NCBI GenBank assembly: GCA_963575645.1
Contig: OY754471.1
Span: 47,928,820 to 47,992,819 of the forward strand
Source: Xanthostigma xanthostigma
Taxonomy: Eukaryota > Arthropoda > Insecta > Raphidioptera > Raphidiidae
Reading direction: 5' to 3'
DNA: 64,000 bases
The notes beneath the pieces are model-generated. The model worked only from the letters and a program-made list of their open reading frames with translations, made no database searches and was not told the origin of the DNA. A program made the translations under genes and the position numbers. The stretch's first letter is position 1; each line of letters begins with the position of its first letter. This document shows positions 55,135 to 64,000 of the stretch, in pieces.

Positions 55135-55440
55135 AAAAAAAAGACGGGTTGCACTGCGGGAGTGCCGGCGGAAGTGAAAACTTGAATATTAACGTCTTAA
55201 TTTTTTGCATTTAGAAGCATTGTTTATTTATTGACAACACTTGTAAATAAAATGGTTTGTATCATAGATTGCATTTTTATGTACGATATTTCAACGCTAG
55301 ATGTCTAACGTTGTATAAAAAGTATCTGGCAATTACTATCACTTAGAGAGTCTCACCCAGTTCTTACTTTTCCTGACGCGAGTTTAACATTTTTTACCCA
55401 TTACAAAAAAAAAGTGTACAGCGCCGCTAAAGAAGTTATC
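55135..55440 (-). repeat. Dispersed repeat, copy 2
   Basis: Reverse counterpart of 14066-14345. It is followed directly by the MITE at 55446. Confidence 0.7.
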
Positions 55441-55445
55441 ACTTC

Positions 55446-55725
55446 AATAAGTTCAAAAACTAAAACCCGACTAGTGAAAAGTACGAAGCAAGAAAATATT
55501 CTCATCTCAGGATAGCCGTGGTCATATGCCACCTACCCTATAACAAAACATTACATTTTAACAGTAGTAAGCGATCATAAGCTCTAGGGCAAAGTGCATC
55601 ACGCTATAAATCTAGAGGGGTCTCATAATATATATGAGATGGCATACGACCACGGCTATCCTCAGATGAGAATATTTTCTTGCTTCGTACTTTTCAGTAG
55701 TCGGGTTTTAGTTTTTGAACTTATT
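55446..55725. mobile_element. MITE with ~75-bp inverted ends, complete copy
   Basis: AATAAGTTCAAAAACTAAAA and AGGATAGCCGTGGTCATATG at the left are complemented at the right. The loop contains GCGATCATAAGCTCTAGGG. Confidence 0.8.
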
Positions 55726-55859
55726 TTTATTTGTTTTTAATTTGCTCCCCTCTGGGACCAAAATTCAAAATTAAATGTAGCCTATGTTACCCGGGCCATA
55801 ATAGCGAATCGATTCACGATTGACACCTTATTTATTAAGAGCCCGTTTCCCCTGGTTTT

Positions 55860-56205
55860 CTCAATGCAATACAGTGGTCTGCGGTCCCGTATAAATCTGA
55901 TCGTAAAACGAGAGATAAAATTATGAAAAATTATTTTTATGGAGATTAAGGATCAATCTATGTCCCTATTGTACCATTTTTTTAATTTTTTTAGCAGAAA
56001 AATTTTTATAAAAATTTTAAAAACCGTAAAAAGTGTCTTTTAAAAGCATTCGCCATTAATTAACAAAGTAAAAAATGAAAAATTTGTTACAATACGGACA
56101 TAGATTGATCCTTAATATAACTAGAAAAAAATATGCCGTAGCCTGTTTTCCAAAATTACGACCCAGTTTATACGGGAAGCCGTAGCTCTGCAATGAAAAA
56201 ATATC
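55860..56205. repeat. Imperfect foldback
   Basis: GGATCAATCTATGTCC (55949 on) and GGACATAGATTGATCC (56096 on) form the inner stem. GGTCCCGTATAAA and TTTATACGGGAAGCC form outer parts. Confidence 0.55.
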
Positions 56206-56344
56206 GTAATATGTTGAATTGACTGGTGCTGTAACTACGGAAAGAACGGGTGTTTTTGAAATTATCATCTGTGCTGGCATGTGCCGTTAAAATTTAGGGC
56301 TGGGTTGTATACTATATAGTGGTTTGATATATTCGTTGCAACGA

Positions 56345-57325
56345 TTTTAATTTAAAGTTCGCTGCATACGAGGCTGGATTTGCCGCTAGATTTCAGTACT
56401 AGTTTTCTTAATTGCTATTACGTGCTCGCTTCACACAAGGGCGTAGATATTTTTTTTTCTGGGGGGCGGGGTATAAAGCTAAATAAATCAATATTTTTAA
56501 GTTTTATTAATAGGAACACCAAAACCAAACGACTAAATTAAAAAACTTTGTTTTGGGTAGAATTTGAAGAGCCAAAAAAAAGTCTTTTTCATATAGCCAC
56601 ACGGGTCTCGTAAAATTCACGTAATAATGCGGGACATTTCCTATAATACGGGACACGGAACTTTAATGCAGGACTGACCAGGGGTATGAAACTCAATGCT
56701 ATTCGAGCTTCTCTTATTTGTCTGAAGGAATAATTTTAATGCCAACATGATAGCATGAAAATTAATGAAAATGTACTTTTGACGAACTTTTTTCAGTCAT
56801 TGGCATCGCTGAAATGGCGCCAGCTCACCAAGGCGCATCAAAGCGGGAGTTTCAAAATTGTCTACTTATGTTATGAACAATATTATTTAATAAAAAAGGA
56901 TAAAAAACTGTTCAATTCTTACAAAATTACAATTATAAGAGGAAATGTATTTTAAACATCAACCATTTTGTTCGAAACGTGCTTGTTGTGACAACACCAT
57001 TCCCAGGGCAGCTACGACACACACACCATTTTACACAGTTGGTATTAAAATCATTCCTTGTCATTTAAGAGGTCACCTTGCCATCACACGAGACATCTTT
57101 ACAAACACACACTATGTCATAATGTTTGTTTGTGGGCCTTTGTTCATGTCACCCACGTTACAAGATACCGTTTCCAGATTGGTTCTTGCTCAGAGCCAGC
57201 AGATGACCTTGAAAGAACAATAGCCCCTGTTCTTATTGTAATTTTGTGAGCTAGCAGGCGAGCCCACAGTGACTTCATTTCCAGCTTTGTACCAACAGAA
57301 GTCCAGCGTTTCAACATGGATTATC
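56345..57325 (-). repeat. CGAGGCTGG repeat, copy 3, interrupted
   Basis: 56345-56440 and about 56975-57325 match copy 1. The intervening 56440-56975 is unassigned AT-rich sequence. Matches include GATTGGTTCTTGC, AATAGCCCCTGTTCT and GAGCTAGCAGGCGAGCCC. Confidence 0.55.
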
Positions 57326-57329
57326 GCCG

Positions 57330-58335
57330 TGGAAAATAAACAAGATTACCTTTGTCAGCAGTACGTAAGAAAAAAATGTAACATTGCCAAATATAATAGG
57401 TAAATATTTTATCTATAATACTTATTTTATTGATTTATATTGATATTTAACTTCCAATAGGAAGTTATTGTATTTAATAGTAGAAGAAAAATTATCTGAA
57501 AAGTCAAAACAGAAAAAAAATTTTGTCACAGCATAATTAAAATGGAAGAGATTAATTTTACATCTATACACATAGAATATATTGAGAATTTTAATTATGA
57601 AGAGATAATAAAATAAATATGAATTCAAATAAAATTATATACCTACATAATAAAAATTCAGAATTAATGACAAAATAAGAATTTTGAATTAAAATGATGT
57701 AAATAATAAGACTGTTTTAATTACTATGGCACTAGTACAGGTAATAGAGAATTTTTTTCTGCATTATCCTACAACTTTTTTTTGTTTTATTAAATAGGTT
57801 CAGTATCACGTACTGACCCTAAATGCACAAAATCCTTACAAATTAGGAGGGCGGAAGTGCCGCCATTTTGACAAAAACCGTTTCAGCCTATATCTCCCTA
57901 ACCGTGCACTTGAGGCGAAAAAAGGTAATAACCTTTATTGTAGATAAATTAATTTACTATCTTTTTTATTCAATACTTTTTTTTGTATCACTTACCGTTT
58001 ACGACTTATTCAACTATTACGATTTGTTTATTGACTTTTGGATCCATATCTCTTCTAATAATTGTTTAAACAATAAAATGCTAATGACTTAAGTTTTAAA
58101 TCTACAAATTTTCTACAGCTTTTAATTCAAACTTTTTTTTTTAAAATTAATATTTTTAAAGTTATAACGCGCTAATGTCAAAAAACCTGTGCCTAGGCGC
58201 ATGAGTGGACATAATAAAATAAGAATGAATTGTAATAAAATTATGTACATAATAAAAATTCAGAATTAAAAAACCAAAAAAATAAAAAGTGTGCATTCAT
58301 TTTTTTAATTGATTTCTAGTAAATTAACTGATTTA
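57330..58335. other. Unassigned AT-rich DNA
   Basis: AATAAAATTATNTACATAATAAAAATTCAG occurs twice in variant form (about 57630 and 58240), hinting at a decayed repeat. No gene. Confidence 0.4.
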
Positions 58336-58340
58336 TTATT

Positions 58341-59394
58341 AACTTCCCGCTTAAAAAAAAAAAAAAAATTTTTTCAAAAATCGGGAAGTTATTGGTTTCA
58401 CCCCGAATTTCGAAAATCGAGTTTTCGCCAGATATCGACGTTTTGAGGTCCTAGGAAGCTATTGAAACTATTTTGGCGATGATGTCCGTAGGGCTGTATG
58501 TGTGTGTGTGTGTGTATGTATGTATGTAAACCTTTTATATCTTTTGAATGGAGTGTCCGACTGAAACGCGGTTTGCGGCATCTGACGTCAACTTGGTGAA
58601 CTTAGACTTCCTGAAAATTTGAAACGATTCGGCCCAAAAAATTTTGAGAAATCTTAAAAAAACAAGTTTCAAAAAATTTTTAAAATTTGTTTTTGTAAAA
58701 TATTTTCTAAACTACTAAACCGATTAATTCCAAAATCTTATCAGCTTTTCTCCTTAACAAACTGCGTCGATTTCCGCAAACCGCATCAAAATCGGTTCAT
58801 TTGTTCACGAGATACCGTGAACGAAAAAATCGTAAAAAAGTGTTTTTTAAAATGACTCTTAAAATTGTTATCAGATCGATTTTTTTGTAATAAATTACTT
58901 TCTTAGGCTAAAAAAACTGCGTCGATCGCCGCAAACCAGATCAAAATTGGTTCATTTGTTCATGAGATAACGTGAACGAAAAATTAAGAAAAAAGTAATT
59001 TTTTATAATTACTCGTGAAATTCTTATCAAATCGATTTTTTTGTAATAATTTACTTTCTTAGGCTAAAAAACTGCGTCGATCGCCGCAAACCGCATCAAA
59101 ATCGGCTCATTTGTTCACGAGATATCATGAACGAAAAATTTGTAAAAAAGTGTTTTTTTTTTTTAAATTGCTCGTAAAATTCCTATGAGATCGATTTTTC
59201 TGTAATAAATTACTTTTTTAGGTTAAAAAATTGCGTCGACTACCGCAAATCGCATCAAAATCGGTTCATTTGTTCATGAGATATCGTGAACGAAAATTTT
59301 TTTTTTTTGAGCTCGAAGAGCTAAAAAATAAACTTTTTGCTATATTTTATATATTTTTGAGCGTTTTGAACTCGAAAATAGCGGGAAGTTACAG
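58341..59394. mobile_element. AACTTCCCGC element with 155-bp internal repeats
   Basis: The ends are AACTTCCCGCTT and AGCGGGAAGTT. Inside, four units of about 155 bp (from 58761, 58916, 59071, 59230) each read CTGCGTCGAT..CCGCAAACCGCATC and GTTCATTTGTTCA.GAGAT. A (GT)n tract lies near 58500. No transposase. Confidence 0.75.
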
Positions 59395-59519
59395 GGATGG
59401 CCTGCAGGGTCAAACTTCTTTTCAAATTTTTATTTATGCAACTGTATTAGATTCCATAGCTCATTCGTTAGCTCATAAGTTGGCTAATAGTTGTGTCACT
59501 GTGGAGTAAAGAAACTCAG

Positions 59520-60290
59520 TCATAAATTAAATAATTAAATAAATGATATATAAAACAAATAATGAAAGTCCTATATTTTTGCAACTTTAAAAAAATACTT
59601 TTTTTTCGAAAAAAAGGTGGCAACCCTAATTGTAACAAACAGTACTGTATTATAGTTATTATTATGAATATACAATACATTTTTTTCCATATTTTTGTGA
59701 CATTTAACATAATTCTATTTTTTGTAAACTATTTCTTTGCAGATAAATTATATGTTGTAAAGTTTTGTAATTCTGGATATAAAATGAATATAGCACATCC
59801 CTATTTGATATCTGCAGTCTATACGTGCCTGTGTTAGTATACTAACACATGTAATATAGTTTGTATATCACTATAACGAGGCATATAATAATTCGGTTCT
59901 CTTTGTCAATCCTTCTCACATGTGTGAAAGATAGAGAGAGAGCATTCAATTCTCATAGACCACAATAATTAGGTGTACTATTATGAATGGAATGTTTCAA
60001 AATGTTTCCTCACCACACGCCGCAAAATACAGCTTCCCCTCTGTGATCGGCAAACGGGCTCTTAAAATCGGATGAATAGTTTAGGCGCTACGGTGGAACA
60101 TCCGTAAATAGGTACAAACATACATACATATAGACTGCTAAACTCATAACCCTTCCTTCTGGCTTCGCCTAGTCGGGTAAAAAACAAGAAAACATGGAGT
60201 CGCCATGCCAAAAGAAGTTTTACTTTAAAAAACTGACTATTTTTATATATATATTATTTATATATTTATAAACATTCATATAAATTACTA
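59520..60290. other. Unassigned DNA between repeats
   Basis: AT-rich, with no exon or RNA gene recognised. Confidence 0.4.
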
Positions 60291-60297
60291 GCCATCC

Positions 60298-60630
60298 CGC
60301 CCGGTTTCACCCGGGTGCAAATGAACGAATGGGGGGGAGGGACATGAGTACGCACATTCATCTTAGTTTACCGAGATGAATGTTGTGTCCAAATTTCATG
60401 ATGATCGGAGTTACTGTTCAAAAGTTTTTGTGGGACGGATTAATTTTGAGTTACATCTTGCAACATTTTTCATTGATACTCCGTTCCTATTGGTCGTAGC
60501 GTGATATTATATAGCCTTCCTCGGTAAATGGGCTATCCAACAAAAAAAAATTTTTTCTATTCAAACCAGTAGTTCCTGAGATTAGCGCGTTCAACCAAAC
60601 AAACGCTGCTGCTTTATATATTAGTACAGA
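60298..60630 (-). mobile_element. Helitron-like element H1
   Basis: It runs from CTAGCCATCCCGCCCGG to TATTAGTACAGA, flanked by A and T, with the same core as the other copies. It has no protein-coding capacity. Confidence 0.78.
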
Positions 60631-61055
60631 TTGTATTCTTCCCCTCCGTCGAAAATAGGACAGCCTGTATACGCTGTGAATTGGACCTACAGCCGACATA
60701 ATTATCGTGAACCTTATTAACAGCACATCCCTCATATTTTAGAAGCCTCCAGATATCTCGGTACTATCGCGGAGGTCCTACGTATATGACGACGCACGGT
60801 GGGCCAAAATATAGTTTAAAAAAAAAACATAAATATTAGAGAATAAAATGTACCTGTAGAGACAGGGTGTCAGACTGATTTATAAGATTTTGACTCTAAT
60901 TTAAAAACTAAAACACATACTAAATTAAAATCTTTATTTATTTACTTTAATTATATGTTCAATAAATTATCGACCAATTTTTCAATATTTGATAATTCAA
61001 AACTTAAAGCGAATTTTTTTTTCAAAAACAAATTGGAATCTAATTATTAATTAAT

Positions 61056-61217
61056 TTTTGACGTGATAACGTCTTATAAATTGATGAAACACCGGCTGCA
61101 CGCACGAAAAAGTGTCACGTTCCGAAATGTGTCACGTTCCGCCTGACCTTCGAGCGGAATACGTTACCACGTAAAACTATCGCCCGTAAACCGACTTTAC
61201 AGACAACCAATTTTTTT
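61056..61217 (-). repeat. R-GTGATAACGT repeat, short copy
   Basis: It has both termini (TTGACGTGATAACGTC ... ACAGACAACCAATTTT) and a deleted middle. It lies next to or within a decayed copy of the ATCGACCAATTTTT MITE. Confidence 0.7.
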
Positions 61218-61372
61218 ATATTTTTTAGATCAGTTCTAAAGAAGGTCCAAATCCGAACCGAAACGTTAATGTATTAATTATTATTTTTTGTTAATATTTT
61301 TGTCTGAAAAATTGGTAGATAATTATATTTATTGAAGAATTCTAATCAGACGTTAATCAAAGATTTAAATCA
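61218..61372. mobile_element. ATCGACCAATTTTT MITE, right half
   Basis: It has GGTCCAAATCCGAACCGAAA, GTCTGAAAAATTGGTAGATA and CAGACGTTAATCAAAGATTT. The left half is replaced by the R-GTGATAACGT copy at 61056-61217; fragments of it occur near 60960. Confidence 0.6.
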
Positions 61373-61849
61373 ATGTTCATATAAAAGTATAAAAAGGGTA
61401 AATTATCTTGAACTTGAGGATCCAGACACCTAAGGTCCCTTGTTTTTGATAAGCTCATTGATTTCAGGTGTAATATTTAAGGTATAGTTATAGATTGGAA
61501 TCCTAACTGGATAGATTCTGGTCGCGGGCCGTATTGAGATGGCAAGAGGGCCAGATGCGGCCCGCGGACCGTACTAGTGACATCACTGACTTAAGAGCCG
61601 ACAACACATATTTTAACAAACCTGAAATTTGTATGTCATTTATAGTAATATCATAAGCCTATATTTATGATGGCAGACATTTCCTCCTGTTGTATCAACC
61701 CGGCAGACACAATAAAAGGTCCGCTGTACATAATATTGTAACAACGCGTCTTAAAAAGCCACGCCGCCACGGGTGTACCCTGGTGGTCATGTAGAAAAAA
61801 CAGTGGCAAGATGGCAGCGGAGCGTATGAACTAGGAAGTAGTGTTCATG

Positions 61850-62215
61850 TTAAAAAATTTAAATTAATAAATGTATTGAATTAAATAATATTCATGTTAC
61901 AAAATTATGTTAATAAATGTGTGGAAATTAAATCATATTCATGTTACAAACTTACGTTAATAAATATGTTGAATTAAATAATATTCATGTTACAAACTTA
62001 CGTTAATAAATATGTTGAATTAAATAATATTCATGTTACAAACTTACGTTAATAAATATGTTGAATTAAATAATATTCATGTTACAAACTTACGTTAATA
62101 AATGTGTTGAATTAAATAATATTCATGTTACAAACTTACGTTAATAAATGTGTTGAATTAAATAATATTCATGTTACAAACTTACGTTAATAAATATGTT
62201 GAATAAAATAATAAT
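61850..62215 (+). repeat. 46-bp tandem repeat, about seven units
   Basis: TTCATGTTACAAACTTACG recurs at 61938, 61984, 62030, 62076, 62122 and 62168 with a period of exactly 46; an older unit at 61891 is 47 away. The interior units are almost identical, implying recent expansion. Confidence 0.88.
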
Positions 62216-62455
62216 AATTGTTACAATCTGAGTTTATGTGCAGGGTGTGGTACTTTTCATAAGTTTTCGGATCGCGTGCCCCACCGTGCGTAGATGGTAA
62301 CACGGTAGGCAGTGTGGAGAGATCGACGCGCCAGCGCAGGTTGCATAGGGCAGGGCGACGCTTCATACACGCGCGTATTATAACACATACACAAGTAGAG
62401 AGTACATTCATCTACTGTGTCTGTTACACGCATACAAGGACACATCCGCTGGTAG

Positions 62456-62665
62456 CTCTCTCCGTGGGATTCGTCGTCGCTCTTTTCGAAGAACGGTTCT
62501 TTCAACGATTCGTGCGCGAAAAATGTTCCGGCAACGCCGTCCCCGGCTAGTAGCGCAACCAGACAGCTGTCCGATGCTTTGGAAAAGTTACCTTCAGAGA
62601 TTTTTACTCAGTGGACGTGCCCTAGCGGATACGGGATTTCGTTTAGGGACGAGGACGATTTTTGA
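62456..62665 (+). other. Open frame in CpG-rich patch, possible exon
   Basis: A 69-codon frame with no ATG, open from a TAG at 62453 to TGA at 62663, includes SSATRQLSDALEKLPSEIFT and QWTCPSGYGISFRDEDDF. Its composition (Ser-rich, then amphipathic, acidic end) looks more protein-like than other open frames here. The surrounding 62.23-62.7 kb is GC- and CpG-rich against an AT-rich background. No clean splice acceptor was found and I do not recognise the sequence. It could be an exon, a retrogene end or a transposon piece. Confidence 0.25.
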
Positions 62666-62769
62666 GTGATTTTACCTATCTTCCAGAAAAATCCGGGATT
62701 CTTCTGGAATTCCCGACTGATTCCCGTTCTAGAAAGGCCGGCTCATGGAACTAGGATCACTGCCTGAAG

Positions 62770-63165
62770 GGGCTTATGGCCAAAAATGTGTTTTCTCTTC
62801 ATACCTCGATCGAAAGTGCATACTTTCGGCATCAATTGTAAAGCAGAAAGTCTAACATTTATTCCTTGGAGGGATTACAGGTACTGATGCGGGAAGTACG
62901 TACGTTCGGGCCGCAGTAAACTGTTGTTTAGATGTCGTTTCCATTGCAACCCTATTACATTTTAGTTAATAGTCGCGAACGGCTGTCATTCGTGTTTTTA
63001 CGTCTAACCTCAAAGCTGCTTGCTTGGAATTTATCTGTGTTTTTATGTACGTAATTAACAAGTTATTAAATAATTAATGTTTTTAATAAGCGTACTTACG
63101 ACCGAAGTATGAGGAAAAATAGTATACACCACACTGGCCGAAAGTATGATATCCTTTCACTGCGC
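62770..63165 (-). repeat. Repeat related to the 33.8-34.0 kb loop
   Basis: The complement of 62935-63165 carries GGCCAGTGTGGTGTATACTA, CGGTCGTAAGTACGCTTATT and CAGCCGTTCGCGACTATTA, also present at 33834-34000. GGCCAAAA...CTTCATACCTCGATCG at 62775-62815 is a shorter inverted counterpart. Confidence 0.6.
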
Positions 63166-63895
63166 ATCATGGCGCGCAGGGCGCAAGTATCAAACTGTCG
63201 GCCCTTGTGGTGTAATATTTTACTATATTACTTACATACACTAGTGGTATTTATTTTCCAAAAAAATGTTCTTTAAGGACTAGGGTCCATTTTTCAACTC
63301 TCGTCGTTATTTTAGAAGTTGTTTTATTCTTTCATTTTTTGTAAACTTAGTAGCTTTAGTAGCAAAGTACAAGTAAACAAAGTTTAAGAGCTGATGTATT
63401 TTGATTAAATTACGATAAGATTAAAGTAGGTATAATTTTATGAATATTGGAACTTTATGCTTTCACTTCAATAAATAAATTAATTATGACACATGCAGTA
63501 ACTCCTTCGAATCGAACATATTCCCTGACGAATGTTATTAGGCTACGCAACACGTGTCAGGTTTAATGAATTTTTATATTTGACAACGACTTGTCAGTTG
63601 CTTTGTTTAATTATAAATGAATAATTCCTGTTTCAGGGTCAGGGCCGGCTCTGTCGTCTTGTCGCTCTAATTAATCAGTTGTCCCTTTTTTTCACTGATC
63701 TGTTTTGTTTTTGCTTTTACCATTCGATAGCTTATTACTTGTGGGGGCCCGGATTCGTCCGAGAACTAAATATGAGCTGGTTCGTGGAGTACCAATTAAT
63801 TATAAATTTGAACACCCGAGCGAAGAGAGAAAAAACGCCACTAATCACATTTGTTATTGCTGTTCTTTCAATGTATTTAATATAAAAAGTAACCG

Positions 63896-64000
63896 AGCGG
63901 GGTGGCGTAGCCGTGAGAGCACTAGACTCGCATTCAGAAGGTACCGGGTTCGAATCCCGGCGGGGGCAGATGTGGCTGAAAGTTTTTCCAGCTGCCTTTC
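63896..64000 (+). mobile_element. tRNA-derived SINE, copy 6, cut by window end
   Basis: It has the head GGGGTGGCGTAGCCGTGAG and B box GGTTCGAATCCCGG, followed by the first bases of the body. It continues past the window. Confidence 0.85.

Noticed and set aside
54916-55185. 84-codon ORF with a hydrophobic segment
   Set aside because: The end overlaps a dispersed repeat and no domain or start context supports it.
61850-62215. CRISPR-like array
   Set aside because: The units are contiguous tandem repeats with no unique spacers, in eukaryotic DNA.

Overview
This is eukaryotic, AT-rich, intron-containing, repeat-dense DNA that fits an insect nuclear genome. The evidence is a split BRF1 gene with GT-AG introns of up to about 4.8 kb, tRNA-derived SINEs, Helitrons of the A|TC...CTAG|T kind, hAT, Tc1/mariner, pogo-like and PIF-like remnants, and many foldback MITEs. 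Some repeats resemble ones I associate with Lepidoptera, but I cannot fix the order from this window. There is no operon, prokaryotic gene, CRISPR array or recognisable virus.

Layout. 1-3.5 kb: repeats upstream of the first visible exon. 3.55-14.9 kb: the 3' part of BRF1 (TFIIIB subunit) on the + strand, nine coding exons whose splice phases all fit and which give 439 codons plus a stop. The zinc ribbon and first cyclin repeat lie outside the window. Its introns hold two near-identical ~0.66-kb repeats, a 327-bp MITE, a SINE, a hAT MITE with a perfect 8-bp target duplication and a ~460-bp satellite array. A probable 3'UTR intron (14.9-16.5 kb) holds nested palindromes. 16.8-19.6 kb: a CTGTTGTCTCTGG minisatellite arranged as an inverted repeat. 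20.7-37.3 kb: a transposon graveyard. It contains a broken mariner-type transposase carrying a TTAA-flanked foldback element, a ~0.9-kb element built from palindromic 20-mers, a hAT element with an 8-bp duplication, a ~1.3-kb transposon with a Cys/His-type ORF remnant, a PIF-like remnant, and Helitrons nested in a palindromic MITE. 37.8-44.8 kb: SINEs, Helitrons and MITEs.

44.9-46.1 kb: two exons of a second + strand gene, encoding a signal peptide and a short six-cysteine secreted peptide. It looks like a neuropeptide or growth-factor-like hormone, but I could not name the family. Its first exon is not located. 46.2-64 kb: more Helitrons and MITEs, a second mariner-type remnant, a 155-bp internally repeated element, a 46-bp satellite, and a CpG-rich patch at 62.2-62.7 kb with a 69-codon open frame that may belong to an unidentified gene.

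Most open frames over 60 codons are chance frames in repeats. The two real genes were found from exon homology or composition and splice sites, not from long ORFs. I found no convincing new multi-gene system. The most unusual items are the palindrome-array transposon, the compound satellite in a BRF1 intron, and the uncharacterised cysteine-rich peptide.
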